This document shows positions 50,801 to 59,200 of a DNA stretch of 64,000 nt, piece after piece. The position numbers were made by a program, and so were the translations under genes. The notes beneath the pieces are model-generated. The model saw only the letters and a list, made by a program, of their open reading frames with translations, was not told where the DNA came from and did not search any database. Positions within the stretch are counted from its first letter, which is position 1; each line of letters starts with the position of its first letter. The stretch comes from Kocuria rhizophila DC2201 (GTDB taxonomy: Bacteria; Actinomycetota; Actinomycetes; Actinomycetales; Micrococcaceae): contig NC_010617.1 of assembly GCF_000010285.1 (NCBI RefSeq), positions 372,001-436,000 of the forward strand. Direction: 5' to 3'.

Positions 50801-50920
50801 GGCTCCCGCATCCGCCTCACGCGCAAGGGATCGGCCATGTCCGCCACCCGCTCCGAGAGCCCGGACCTGCCGGCCGGCTCCATGGCCTCCGGCGACGAGA
50901 CCTCGGAGGTGCGGCCATGA
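47819..50920 (+). CDS. mrpA: Na+/H+ antiporter subunit A with fused MrpB domain
   Basis: Largest subunit of the Mrp (Mnh) cation/proton antiporter, 1033 residues. The proton-translocating NuoL-like core is at about 60-460 (FVFWEITSVLSFLLI, HAAAMVKAGIYLVAR, AYGTVSQLGF, MAHGLFKATLFLSVGVIDH). The MrpA C-terminal part follows at about 580-780 (SVTGYGLALTFALHGAPDLALTQ). The last 200 residues match MrpB (FHTFMLVSLYLLIAGHNDPGGGFAGG). The A/B fusion explains why no separate mrpB is present. The stop overlaps mrpC as ATGA. The complex exchanges cytosolic Na+ for H+. Confidence 0.94.
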   Translation: MIPVLLLHGLMALCAPSILKRTGRSGFYVVALAPLAGFAWLLSQTARVYGPEDGWSTSFGWIPQLGISLAFRMDALAYMMCVLVLGVGALVLAYCARYFKADAQDIGSFAAQLVAFAGAMFGLVTADDLMVLFVFWEITSVLSFLLISYSRTKLAARRAALQALIITTAGGLAMLVGLVMLGTAAGTFRISGVLAAAPQLMGSTPVDVAVVLVLAGVVTKSALFPTHFWLPAAMAAPTPVSAYLHAAAMVKAGIYLVARLAPGFAETQFWLPVTLTLGLGTMVFGGWVALRQYDLKLILAYGTVSQLGFITAVVAFGTADTAMAGMGMVMAHGLFKATLFLSVGVIDHQAGTRDIRRLSGVGRMAPKLFVVSVIGAASMAGIPPLLGFVAKEAVLTAFFEEVSEPVGLIALVCAVLGSVLTVAYSARFLWGGFARKSAEFSDLDAAPDGQSVISEFTPASWAFLMAPIVLAVATVVLGVLPAPLEAGIAPYQRLFPHADESHVHLELWHGLTPALGISAGIIAAGLALHALRGPVARFQRRLPELPTGDYVYRRIINVLDIVAVWLTGRTQRGSLMFYLSVILVTAIVVPLVALFWFETPPLAGFRLADSPAQVVTGIAMVVAALLVLTAGKRFLAVLLVSVTGYGLALTFALHGAPDLALTQMLVETISLVAFVLALRSLPGPLWNRRRAGRRVLRAVFAVVFGLFMTALAVFSISSRSAERISLDMPSMAYELGHGQNVVNVILVDIRAWDTMGEISVLTVAATGIASLIFVKGRGDRLRSERHQLDTRRLRALRGADSAAHSQQGVTREIEVARRFSSRPDADPFLLAGRTLAPERRSIIFEVVARLLFHTFMLVSLYLLIAGHNDPGGGFAGGLMASLALALRYLAGGRYELERATLVNAGWMLGAGLALASFYALSPLFFGGAVMESYTFEWDMPLFGHVKFVTALVFDVGVYLIVVGLVLDILRSLGGRIDERIERAALEASTQRSGRGSRIRLTRKGSAMSATRSESPDLPAGSMASGDETSEVRP

Positions 50921-51447
50921 CGGTCAACGTGACCCTGCTGGTGGTCATGGGGGTGCTCTTCGCCGTGGGCGTGTACCTGCTGCTGGAGCGTTCCCTGACC
51001 CGCGTGCTGCTGGGGCTGATGCTGCTGACCAACGGGGCAAACCTGCTGATCCTGCACACGAGCGGCGCCCCGGGGGCGGCGCCCCTCTACGAGTCCGGGC
51101 TGGACCCCTCCGAGTACTCGGACCCGCTGCCGCAGGCGCTCGTGCTCACGTCCATCGTGATCTCGCTGGCCACCACGGCCTTCCTGCTGTCCATGATCTG
51201 GCGCTCGTGGATCCTGGCGCGCCGGGACGAGATCCAGGACGACCTCGAGGACCGCCGCGTGGCGCAGCAGTCCTCCTACGACGCCGAGGACGACGACGCC
51301 ATGCCGCAGGACACCTCCGAGTTCAACCACGGGGACCCGCGCTACTCGCCGGCCCGGCACAACGAGGACGAGGCCACGGAGTCCCCGGGCCACCACCGGG
51401 TGGAGCGGCTGCAGCAGGACGACAGGAGGGATCCGCATGAGCACTGA
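50917..51447 (+). CDS. mrpC: Na+/H+ antiporter subunit C
   Basis: A 176-residue NuoK-like subunit with three helices in the first 100 residues (VGVYLLLERSLTRVLLGLML, NGANLLILHT, LPQALVLTSIVISLATTAFL). The last 75 residues are a charged cytoplasmic tail rich in Asp, Glu, Arg and His, absent from shorter homologues. Overlaps mrpA by four bases and mrpD by eleven. Confidence 0.93.
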   Translation: MTVNVTLLVVMGVLFAVGVYLLLERSLTRVLLGLMLLTNGANLLILHTSGAPGAAPLYESGLDPSEYSDPLPQALVLTSIVISLATTAFLLSMIWRSWILARRDEIQDDLEDRRVAQQSSYDAEDDDAMPQDTSEFNHGDPRYSPARHNEDEATESPGHHRVERLQQDDRRDPHEH

Positions 51448-53074
51448 TCTGGCGCAGCTGGCACCGCTCGCGGTCCTCATCCCGTTCGTGGGCGCGGCCC
51501 TGAACTTCGTGATCGTGCACCGCAACAAGCTCCAGCGCACGGTGACCGTGGGCACCATGGCCTTGACGCTGGTCCTCAACTGCCTGATGCTCGCGGACGT
51601 GTGGAACCAGGGCCCGCAGGCCGTGCACCTGGGCGGCTGGGCGGCCCCGTACGGGATCGTGATGGTCGTGGACCAGCTCTCCGCGCTGATGCTCGTGGTC
51701 TCGGTGGTCGTCTCCCTCGCGGTGCTCGTGTACGCAGTGAGCGAGGGCGTGGCCAGCGGGGACGACGAGGGCCCCATCTCGATCTTCTACCCCACGTTCC
51801 TGCTGCTCGTGGCGGGGGTCTCCAACGCGTTCCTCGCCGGGGACCTGTTCAACCTCTACGTGGGCTTCGAGATCCTGCTGACGGCCTCGTACGTGCTGCT
51901 CACCATGGGCGGCACCGCGCAGCGCATCCGGGCCGGGGTCACGTACGTGGTGGTCTCGGTGATCTCCTCGATCCTGTTCCTGATCTCCCTGGGGATGATC
52001 TACGGGGCCACGGGCACCGTGAACATGGCGGACCTCTCCCTCAAGCTCGCGGACCTGCCGCAGGGCACGCAGATGCAGCTGCACCTCATGCTGCTGATCG
52101 CGTTCGGGGTCAAGGCGGCGATCTTCCCGCTGTCTTTCTGGCTGCCCGACTCCTACCCCACGGCCTCGGCGCCGGTCACCGCGGTGTTCGCGGGCCTGCT
52201 CACCAAGGTGGGTGTCTACTCGATCATCCGCACGGAGACCCTGCTGTTCCCGGGGCGCCAGATCAACGACCTCCTGATGTGGGTGGCCCTGCTGACCATG
52301 CTGGTGGGCATCCTGGGCGCCCTCGCCCAGATCGACATCAAGCGCATGCTCTCCTTCACGCTGATCAGCCACATCGGGTACATGATCTTCGGCATCGCGG
52401 TGGGCACCCCGCAGGCCCTCGCGGCCGTGGTGTACTACATCGCCCACCACATCGTGATCCAGACCAGCCTGTTCCTGGTGGCGGGGCTGATCGAGCGCCG
52501 CGGCGGGTCCACCAACGTGGACCGGCTGGCCGGGCTGCTGCGGATCTCCCCCATGCTGGGCGTGCTGTACCTGGTCCCGGCGCTGAACCTGGGCGGGATC
52601 CCGCCGTTCTCAGGCTTCCTGGGGAAGGTGGGTCTGATCGAGGCCGGCGTGCAGAGCGGAACCTGGCTGGACTACCTGCTGGTGGGCGTGTCCGTGTTCG
52701 TCTCGCTGCTCACGCTCATGGCCCTCGTCCGGGTGTGGAACCGAGTGTTCCTGCGCCGGGTGGACGACGCCGAGTACCCCGATCCCGTGCTGCGGGCCAC
52801 CACCGCGCAGGGCCACCGTCCGCGCACGTCCCGCGTGGTCGCAGGCAACCCGGCGAGCAGGTTCTCGGACTCCGCCCCCGTGGTGCTGCTGCCCAAGACC
52901 ATGGTGGGCGCCACCACGGCGCTCGTGGCGGTGGGTGTGGCCCTGACCGTGTTCGCCGGACCCCTGTTCGACCTCGCGGGCAGTGCGGCGGACAACCTGG
53001 TGAGCCCGCAGCGCTACACCAACGCCGTACTGGCACCCATGGGTGACGGCGGCGTGAGCGAGGAGGGCCAGTGA
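51437..53074 (+). CDS. mrpD: Na+/H+ antiporter subunit D
   Basis: A 545-residue NuoN/NuoM-like subunit with about 14 helices. LYVGFEILLTASYVLLTMGG holds the conserved membrane Glu, KAAIFPLSFWLPDSYPTASAPVTAVFAGLLTK the lysine-bearing helix, and MLSFTLISHIGYMIFG and YYIAHHIVIQTSLFLVAGLIE follow. GGAGGG precedes the ATG. Start and stop both overlap neighbouring genes. Confidence 0.94.
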   Translation: MSTDLAQLAPLAVLIPFVGAALNFVIVHRNKLQRTVTVGTMALTLVLNCLMLADVWNQGPQAVHLGGWAAPYGIVMVVDQLSALMLVVSVVVSLAVLVYAVSEGVASGDDEGPISIFYPTFLLLVAGVSNAFLAGDLFNLYVGFEILLTASYVLLTMGGTAQRIRAGVTYVVVSVISSILFLISLGMIYGATGTVNMADLSLKLADLPQGTQMQLHLMLLIAFGVKAAIFPLSFWLPDSYPTASAPVTAVFAGLLTKVGVYSIIRTETLLFPGRQINDLLMWVALLTMLVGILGALAQIDIKRMLSFTLISHIGYMIFGIAVGTPQALAAVVYYIAHHIVIQTSLFLVAGLIERRGGSTNVDRLAGLLRISPMLGVLYLVPALNLGGIPPFSGFLGKVGLIEAGVQSGTWLDYLLVGVSVFVSLLTLMALVRVWNRVFLRRVDDAEYPDPVLRATTAQGHRPRTSRVVAGNPASRFSDSAPVVLLPKTMVGATTALVAVGVALTVFAGPLFDLAGSAADNLVSPQRYTNAVLAPMGDGGVSEEGQ

Positions 53075-53718
53075 GCACGTCCGCGATCCGTCGGCAGTCC
53101 CGCAACTCCCTGCGGGCCGAGCTGCCCCTCATCCTGTGGCTCGTGGTGGTGTGGGGTGCCCTGTGGGGCGACTGGAGCCCCGGGAACCTGGTGTTCGGGC
53201 TGCTGCTGGCCCTGCTGGTCACGCGCACCCTGGTGCTGCCGCCCGTGCGACTGTCCGGGCGCTTCAGCGTGGTGCACTTCGTGCTGTTCGTGGTGACCTT
53301 CATCTGGCAGGTGGCCCGGGCGAGCATCCACGTGTTCCGGGTGGCGCTGACCCAGGGCCCCCGCGTGCACAACGCGGTGCTGGGCGTGGCGCTGCGGCAG
53401 AACAACGACCTCCTGATGACGGCCGTGGGCCACACCATGGCACTGATCCCCGGCTCGCTGGTGGTGGAGGTGGACCGCGGCAACGGGATCCTCTACTTCC
53501 ACGTGCTGGACATCGCCACCGCGGAGCAGGCGGAGGCCTTCAAACGCTCCGTGCTGGACGCGGAGGCCGCGTGGATCCGGATCATGGGCTCCCGCGAGGA
53601 CCTCGCGCTGCTGCCCGTGAAGGGGGATCCGGACCGCACGGAGGCCACGGGTGCCGTGGAGTCCCCGACCGAAGATATGGACGAGGCCGAGCGCGGGCCG
53701 GGACAGGAGCGATCATGA
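53071..53718 (+). CDS. mrpE: Na+/H+ antiporter subunit E
   Basis: A 215-residue subunit with two or three N-terminal helices (LPLILWLVVVWGALWGDWSP, NLVFGLLLALLVTRTLVLPP, VVHFVLFVVTFIWQVARASI) and a cytoplasmic domain containing TAVGHTMALIPGSLVVEVD, a family hallmark. GTG start overlapping the mrpD stop (GTGA). An acidic tail of about 30 residues extends beyond the usual length. Confidence 0.92.
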   Translation: MSTSAIRRQSRNSLRAELPLILWLVVVWGALWGDWSPGNLVFGLLLALLVTRTLVLPPVRLSGRFSVVHFVLFVVTFIWQVARASIHVFRVALTQGPRVHNAVLGVALRQNNDLLMTAVGHTMALIPGSLVVEVDRGNGILYFHVLDIATAEQAEAFKRSVLDAEAAWIRIMGSREDLALLPVKGDPDRTEATGAVESPTEDMDEAERGPGQERS

Positions 53719-53984
53719 CCATGTTCGACGTGGCCGTGTGGGTGTGCGGGGTGCTCCTCGCGCTCGCGGCGGCCGGAACCATCTACCGGCTGGCCAAGGG
53801 GCCGTCCCTGCTGGACCGGGTGATCGCCACCGACGTGCTGCTCGCGATCGTGGGCGCCGCCCTGGCGGTGGACATGGTCTACCACCACCACACGGACAAC
53901 ATCGTGCTGCTGGTGATCGTCTCCCTGGTGGGCTTCCTCGGCTCGGTCACAGTGGCCCGCAACGTGGGGCTGGACCGCTCATGA
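53715..53984 (+). CDS. mrpF: Na+/H+ antiporter subunit F
   Basis: An 89-residue subunit with three helices. RLAKGPSLLDRVIATDVLLA carries the conserved Asp of MrpF/PhaF. Overlaps both neighbours by four bases (ATGA). Confidence 0.92.
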   Translation: MTMFDVAVWVCGVLLALAAAGTIYRLAKGPSLLDRVIATDVLLAIVGAALAVDMVYHHHTDNIVLLVIVSLVGFLGSVTVARNVGLDRS

Positions 53985-54343
53985 GCTGGCACACCGTGGT
54001 GGACGTGGCCGCCGTGATCTGCCTGGTGGTGGGGACGTTCATGTCCCTCGCCGCGGCCGTGGGCCTGCTGCGCTTCCCGGACCTGCTCTCGCGCATGCAC
54101 GCGGGCACCAAGCCGCAGGTCTTCGGGCTGCTGCTGCTGCTCACGGCGGTCGCCCTGGAGAGCGGCGAGCCGCGCATGATCCCGCTGCTGCTGCTCGCGT
54201 GGATCTTCCAGCTGCTCACGGTCCCGGTCTCCGCGCACATGGTGGGCCGTGCGGCCTACCGCTCCAAGCACCTGCACGAGGAGAACCTCGTGGAGGACGA
54301 GCTGCGGGACGTGGTGGCGCGCGCGGGCGAGGAGTCCGGCTGA
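53981..54343 (+). CDS. mrpG: Na+/H+ antiporter subunit G
   Basis: A 120-residue subunit with three helices. VGLLRFPDLLSRMHAGTKPQVFG is the MrpG/PhaG signature. It completes the A(B)-C-D-E-F-G operon; the acidic tail is cytoplasmic. Confidence 0.93.
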   Translation: MSWHTVVDVAAVICLVVGTFMSLAAAVGLLRFPDLLSRMHAGTKPQVFGLLLLLTAVALESGEPRMIPLLLLAWIFQLLTVPVSAHMVGRAAYRSKHLHEENLVEDELRDVVARAGEESG

Positions 54344-54473
54344 CGGCGCCACCAGGGCGCCTCCCCCGCAGCGGTGTCCCCGGACACGCGCCGAGGTTCG
54401 TATGCTGGGGGAGGAACACCGCGCCGTCGGCCACCCTGCGCCGGCGGCACTCACGAGAACCAAGGAGAACTCC

Positions 54474-54746
54474 ATGAACAAGGCGATGGACCTGCTCGGC
54501 ACGGCCGCTTCCCTGGGCGGCGTGGCCCTGTCCAACAAGGCCCTGACGGTGGTCTGGAAGAAGGTCACGGGCAACGAGCCCCCCGCCAAGAACCCGGACG
54601 AGGACGAGGCCTGGCGGGACATCATCCTGTGGTCCCTGCTCACGGGCCTGGTGGGCACCGTCATCAAGGTGGGGATCTCCCGCCAGGTGGCCAAGATGCA
54701 GTCCGAGGACTCCGAGTCCGGCAAGAGCTCGCAGACCGAGGTCTGA
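54474..54746 (+). CDS. DUF4235 family protein
   Basis: A 90-residue protein with ALTVVWKKVTGNEPP, then DEDEAWRDIILWSLLTGLVGTVIKV, the conserved core of DUF4235, a small actinobacterial membrane-associated family of unknown role. CAAGGAG precedes the ATG. It lies 130 bp after mrpG in the same direction and might be in the same transcript. Confidence 0.82.
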   Translation: MNKAMDLLGTAASLGGVALSNKALTVVWKKVTGNEPPAKNPDEDEAWRDIILWSLLTGLVGTVIKVGISRQVAKMQSEDSESGKSSQTEV

Positions 54747-54845
54747 GCCCGGCGTCGGGCACCGCGGCGCCCCTGCGACGGCGGGCGGGCGAGGCATCCA
54801 GGATGCCCCGCCCGCCCGCCGTCGTGGTCTAAGCTGGAGCCTCAA

Positions 54846-54937
54846 CGACAGGGGAGCGCCACCGCGGCGCTGAGAGTGCGCGCGAGCGCAGACCCTCGAA
54901 CCTGATCCGGTTCATACCGGCGCTAGGGAGTCGAGCA
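54846..54937 (+). promoter_or_regulatory. TPP riboswitch (THI element)
   Basis: The conserved blocks are all present in order: GGGGAGC, GCTGAGAG, a variable GC stem, GACCCTCGAACCTGATCCGG, TTCATACCGG and CTAGGGAGT. It lies in the leader of ykoE and should repress the transporter when thiamine pyrophosphate is abundant. Confidence 0.95.
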
Positions 54938-55004
54938 TCTCAGGAGCCCGTGCGCAACGGCGCCCGGTGCTCTTCCCCTCCTGGAACCTTCAGGAGGACT
55001 TCTC

Positions 55005-55628
55005 ATGACACAGACGCGCAGCACCTCGCCCCGGGCCGGACACGGCACAGCGCGTGCCCGTTCGTGGCGGGTGGTGGACATCGTGGTGGCCGCGGTGCTC
55101 GCGGCGGCGTGCGCGGTGATCTTCTGGATGTGGTCCAACCTGCTGTACCCGGTGGTGTCCACGGCCTCGGTGGCCTACCCGCCCTCGGCCGGACTCCTCG
55201 CCGGCGGCTGGCTCGTGGCAGGAACCCTGGGCGCCCTGATCATCCGCAAGCCGGGCGCCGCGCTGTTCTGCGAGCTGCTCGCGGCCGTCCTCGAGGGGTT
55301 CCTGGGCACCCACTTCGGGTGGACCGTGGTGGTCTCCGGGCTCGTGCAGGGCCTGGGCGTGGAGCTCGTGTTCCTGCTGACCGGGTACCGCCGCTTCGGC
55401 CTGGCCACCGCCACGGCGGCGGGTGCGCTCTCCGGGCTGTTCCTCGGCGTCAGCGAGGACATCATGTACAACTACGAGTGGGCGCTGGACCAGAGGGTCG
55501 TCTACGCCGCACTCACCACGCTCTCCGGCGCCGTGATCGCCGGTGCGCTCATGTGGCTCGTGGTGCGCGCACTGCAGGCCACGGGTGTGCTCGGGGCCCT
55601 GGCCTCCGGCGCCACGCGGCGTCGATGA
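55005..55628 (+). CDS. ykoE: ECF transporter S component, YkoE family
   Basis: Substrate-binding membrane subunit for thiamine or its hydroxymethylpyrimidine precursor; 207 residues, about six helices. VYPPSAGLLAGG-like and GLVQGLGVELVFLLTGYRR segments are typical of YkoE. The TPP riboswitch immediately upstream supports the thiamine assignment. AGGAGG precedes the ATG. The stop overlaps ykoD (ATGA). Confidence 0.92.
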   Translation: MTQTRSTSPRAGHGTARARSWRVVDIVVAAVLAAACAVIFWMWSNLLYPVVSTASVAYPPSAGLLAGGWLVAGTLGALIIRKPGAALFCELLAAVLEGFLGTHFGWTVVVSGLVQGLGVELVFLLTGYRRFGLATATAAGALSGLFLGVSEDIMYNYEWALDQRVVYAALTTLSGAVIAGALMWLVVRALQATGVLGALASGATRRR

Positions 55629-57223
55629 CGGGGGAGGGGCCCGCCGCCCGCAGGGGCGCCGAGGTCCGGCTCGAGGGCTTCGACTGGCACTACCCCGGCC
55701 GTCAGGACCCGAGCCTGCGGGACGTCACCGCCACCATCACCCCGGGGGAGCGCGTGCTCCTGCTCGGTCCCTCCGGTGCGGGGAAGTCCACGCTGCTGCA
55801 GGCGCTCGCGGGTGTCGAGCAGGACCCGGACGGGCAGTCCCGCTCCGGGGGTCTCACCGTGGACGGCGCGGACCCCCGGGACGTCCGCGGCACCGTGGGC
55901 TTCATGCACCAGGACCCCGAGACCCAGGTGGTGCTCTCGCGGGTCGGGGACGACGTCGCATTCGGACTGGAGAACCTCGCGGTGCCCCGGGAGCAGATCT
56001 GGCCCCGCGTCACGGAGGCACTGACCCGCGTGGGGCTGCCGCTGCCCCTCGAGCACTCCACCACGGCCCTGTCCGGGGGCCAGAAGCAGCGCCTCGCGCT
56101 CGCGGGCGTGCTGGCCATGCGGCCCCGGCTGCTGCTGCTGGACGAGCCCACGGCCAGCGTGGACCAGGAGGGTGCCGAGGACCTCTGCCGGGCCGTGTCC
56201 CGTGCCGTGGCGGAGGAGGGCATCACCCTGGTGGTCGTGGAGCACCGCGTGGCCCTGTGGGAGTCCGTGGTGGACCGGGTGCTCGTGCTGGACGAGCACG
56301 GCGGCGTGGCCTTCGACGGACCCACCCGGGAGACACTGCACGAGGCCCGGCACCTGCTCCAGGAGCAGGGCACGTGGGTTCCCGGCTGGGTCCCGAGCAC
56401 ACGGACCCCGGCCCCCGAGACCGCCCGCGGACCCGACGCCGGGCAGTTGCTGCTCAGCGCGCGGGACCTCGCGGTCTCCCGGGTCCAGCCCCCCGGGCGC
56501 ACGGTGGCGCGCGAGCGGCGTCGTGCGCGCAGGGCGTGGCGGCGGGGCGGGGACGCGCCCACCCGGCGCCCGGCGGGCTGGGACCCGCCCGTGGCGGCCG
56601 AGGGGATCAGCCTGGAGGTGCGGGCCGGGCGGGCGCTCGCGGTCACCGGGGTCAACGGCGCGGGCAAGTCCACTCTGGCGCTCACGCTCGCCGGGCTGCT
56701 CGTGCCGGTGCGCGGCACGGTGCGCGCGGCGCCGCTGCTCGCCGGGGACGCCCCGTCCGATCCGTGCCTGTGGGACGGCGCCGAGCTGGTCCCGCGCGTG
56801 GGCACCGTCTTCCAGCACCCCGAGCACCAGTTCCTGCGCCCCACCGTGCGCGAGGAGCTCGAGTTCGGCCCGCGTCAGCTGCGGCTGCGCGCTGGCCACG
56901 GGGACGACGAGCTCCCGGAGGACGATGCCGCCCGCGTGTCGGAGCTGCTGGCCCGCCTTCGCCTCGAGAACCTCGCGGACGCCAACCCGTTCACCCTGTC
57001 CGGGGGCCAGAAGCGCCGGCTGTCCGTGGCCACGGTGCTCGCGGCCGCGCCGCGCGTGGTGGTCCTGGACGAACCAACGTTCGGGCAAAACGCCCAGACC
57101 TGGCGGGAGCTCGTGGACCTGCTCGTGGCGGAGCTGGACCGCGGCACCGCCGTGGTCACCGTGACCCACGACCGCGACCTCCTGGCCGCCCTCGACGCCC
57201 AGGAAGTGAGACTCGGCCCATGA
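55625..57223 (+). CDS. ykoD: ECF transporter ATPase with two ABC domains
   Basis: A 532-residue fusion of two ATPase domains. Domain 1: Walker A LLGPSGAGKST (residues 46-56), signature ALSGGQKQRLALAG, Walker B LLLLDEPTASVD. Domain 2 (about 315-532): Walker A GVNGAGKST (K348), Q-loop VFQHPEHQFL, signature LSGGQKRRLSVAT, Walker B VVVLDEPTFGQN. The linker between them is Arg-rich. It powers the YkoE/YkoC complex. Overlaps both neighbours. Confidence 0.93.
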   Translation: MTGEGPAARRGAEVRLEGFDWHYPGRQDPSLRDVTATITPGERVLLLGPSGAGKSTLLQALAGVEQDPDGQSRSGGLTVDGADPRDVRGTVGFMHQDPETQVVLSRVGDDVAFGLENLAVPREQIWPRVTEALTRVGLPLPLEHSTTALSGGQKQRLALAGVLAMRPRLLLLDEPTASVDQEGAEDLCRAVSRAVAEEGITLVVVEHRVALWESVVDRVLVLDEHGGVAFDGPTRETLHEARHLLQEQGTWVPGWVPSTRTPAPETARGPDAGQLLLSARDLAVSRVQPPGRTVARERRRARRAWRRGGDAPTRRPAGWDPPVAAEGISLEVRAGRALAVTGVNGAGKSTLALTLAGLLVPVRGTVRAAPLLAGDAPSDPCLWDGAELVPRVGTVFQHPEHQFLRPTVREELEFGPRQLRLRAGHGDDELPEDDAARVSELLARLRLENLADANPFTLSGGQKRRLSVATVLAAAPRVVVLDEPTFGQNAQTWRELVDLLVAELDRGTAVVTVTHDRDLLAALDAQEVRLGP

Positions 57224-58023
57224 GCACCACCGCAGCACCCTCCGTGTTCGGAGCCCGCAGCGGGCTGCTGGCCCGCGCGAACCCCGTGGTCAAGCTGCTC
57301 GGCGCGCTGCTGATCACCGTGGTGGTCGTGGTGAGCGCGGACCCCGTGACCAACGCAGCCGTGCTCGCGGGCCAGCTCGTGCTGCTCGCCGGGGTGGGTC
57401 TCGGCCCCGTGCGGCTGCTCGCCACCCTGTGGCCCGTGGTGGTGGCCGCGCTCGTCAGTGGCTGGGGCACCGCGATGCTCTCCCCGGAGGGCGGGACCGT
57501 GCTGGTGCAGCTGGGCTGGGTCACCGTGACCACCGGCTCGCTGGCCGCTGGCGGGGCGATCGCCCTGCGCGGGCTCGCGATCGCGCTGCCCGGGATCACC
57601 GTGCTGCTGACCACGGACCCCACGGACCTCGCGGACGGACTCGCGCAGACCCTCCGGCTGCCCGCCCGGTTCGTGCTGGCCGCCCTGGCCGCGATGCGCC
57701 TCGTGGAGGTCATGATCACCGAGTGGAGCGTGCTCGCCGCTGCGCGCCGCGCACGCGGTGCCGGGGGCAGGCGCGGCCCGTGGGGGATGCTGCGGGAGTT
57801 CGGCGGCCAGGCGTTCACGCTGCTCGTGCAGTCCCTGCGCCGCGCCACCCGACTCGCGATGACCATGGAGGCCCGGGGCTTCGGGGCGGGGCCGCGCACG
57901 TGGGCCAGGAGCCTGCACTACAGCCGGGTGGACGTGGTCGTGGGGGCCGCGGTGCTGCTCACCGCCCTCGGCGGGCCAGCGTTGTCCCTGGCGCTGGGCA
58001 CCCACCGGTTCATCTGGCAGTGA
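57220..58023 (+). CDS. ykoC: ECF transporter T component
   Basis: A 267-residue transmembrane coupling protein (CbiQ/EcfT family). ANPVVKLLGALLIT at the start and the two coupling-helix Ala-Arg-Gly motifs, AARRARGAGG and MEARGFGAG, contact the two ATPase domains. Last gene of the riboswitch-controlled operon. Confidence 0.92.
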   Translation: MSTTAAPSVFGARSGLLARANPVVKLLGALLITVVVVVSADPVTNAAVLAGQLVLLAGVGLGPVRLLATLWPVVVAALVSGWGTAMLSPEGGTVLVQLGWVTVTTGSLAAGGAIALRGLAIALPGITVLLTTDPTDLADGLAQTLRLPARFVLAALAAMRLVEVMITEWSVLAAARRARGAGGRRGPWGMLREFGGQAFTLLVQSLRRATRLAMTMEARGFGAGPRTWARSLHYSRVDVVVGAAVLLTALGGPALSLALGTHRFIWQ

Positions 58024-58107
58024 CGGCGCGGGCGTCGTCGTCCGGTCCGGGCGCCTGCACCGGGAGCCGGAGCGGAGCCGCGCGCGGGTGAGGCACCGGC
58101 GGCCCCC

Positions 58108-58161
58108 GCGGCGTCGGGGGTGCGAGCGGCGTCGGGGGTGGGAGCAACGTCGGGGGCGCGA
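58108..58161. repeat. three imperfect 18-bp tandem repeats
   Basis: Units at 58108-58125, 58126-58143 and 58144-58161, each of the form GCGGCGTCGGGGGTGCGA. Units 1 and 2 differ at one position, unit 3 at three. Located in the 238-bp gap between convergent ykoC and pabC; nothing else is recognised in that gap. Confidence 0.75.
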
Positions 58162-58261
58162 ACGGGACGGAGCGCGGGCCGGTACGGGACACCCGAGCCG
58201 TGTGTCCCCGGGACGTGGGCGGGTCCGTCGGCGCGCGCGGGGCGCGGGCGGAGCTCCCTCC

Positions 58262-59200
58262 TCAGCGGCCCCCGGTGCCGTGCCCGATGTCGCGCCCCAC
58301 CAGGAAGCCGGTGAGCGTGCGCGTGAGCTGCGGGTCCGTGGACACGGGGTGGCCGTCCACGGCCGTCACGGGCACCGCGAGCCGCACCGAGGAGGTCAGC
58401 CACACGGCGTCGGCGCGCAGCAGGTCCCCGGGGTGCAGGGGGCCGTGGTCCACGCCCCACCCGTGGGCGCGTGCCACGTCGAAGATTCTGGCCTGGGAGG
58501 TCCCCGGCAGGACCCCGCGGGAGGGCTCGGGGGTCACGAGCGTGGGCGGGGCACCGGGTGCGAGGCGGGCGCAGACCACCGAGGAGGTGGCGCCCTCCAG
58601 GATCCGGCGGTCGGAGGACGCCGTGAACACGGCGTCCTGGGCGCCGTGGGCGCGCGCGTGGCGCAGGGCGGCCACGTTCACGGCGTAGGAGAGTGTCTTG
58701 ACCCCCGGCAGCAGCCAGGGCAGCCCGGAATCCTCCGCGGGGTCGTGGCCGCGGTCCAGCAGCACCACGGACACCCCGTCCCGGCGCGCGGCGAACGTCG
58801 AGTCCGGCACGGGGGCCGCGGTGAGCCACGCCCACGGGGCGTCCCCCGGGGCGCCGCGCGAGATGCTGAGCTTCACGGAGTGCTCCGCGCCGAGCCCCAG
58901 GGCGGGGTCCTGGGAACCGGGCCCGGCGGCGTCGAGCGCCATGGCCAGGGCCGCGCGGCACGTGGCCGCCGTGGGAGCGGGCAGGTCGCAGCTGCGCGCG
59001 GACGCACTCAGGCGGGCGTGGTGGGCGTCGAACTTGTAGGCGTCCCCGTCCAGCACGTGCAGCGTCTCGAAGACACCGTCCCCGCGGGTGAGCGCCTGGT
59101 CCTCGAGGCCCACGTGGGGGTGGTGCGGGTCCACGAGCCGCGGCTTTCCCGTGACGGGGGAAATGATCACGGCCGCCGTGCCGGCACCCCGGGAGCTCAT
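58262..59200 (-). CDS. pabC: aminodeoxychorismate lyase / class IV aminotransferase
   Basis: A 312-residue fold-type IV PLP enzyme. LTRGDGVFETLHVLDGDAY is the conserved N-terminal segment, PWLLPGVKTLSY holds the PLP lysine K168, and EGATSSVV plus PGTSQARI are the cofactor-phosphate regions. It most resembles 4-amino-4-deoxychorismate lyase (p-aminobenzoate for folate), but branched-chain or D-amino acid aminotransferase activity cannot be ruled out; no pabA or pabB is nearby. The start overlaps the upstream gene as ATGA. Confidence 0.82.
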   Translation of the reverse strand: MSSRGAGTAAVIISPVTGKPRLVDPHHPHVGLEDQALTRGDGVFETLHVLDGDAYKFDAHHARLSASARSCDLPAPTAATCRAALAMALDAAGPGSQDPALGLGAEHSVKLSISRGAPGDAPWAWLTAAPVPDSTFAARRDGVSVVLLDRGHDPAEDSGLPWLLPGVKTLSYAVNVAALRHARAHGAQDAVFTASSDRRILEGATSSVVCARLAPGAPPTLVTPEPSRGVLPGTSQARIFDVARAHGWGVDHGPLHPGDLLRADAVWLTSSVRLAVPVTAVDGHPVSTDPQLTRTLTGFLVGRDIGHGTGGR

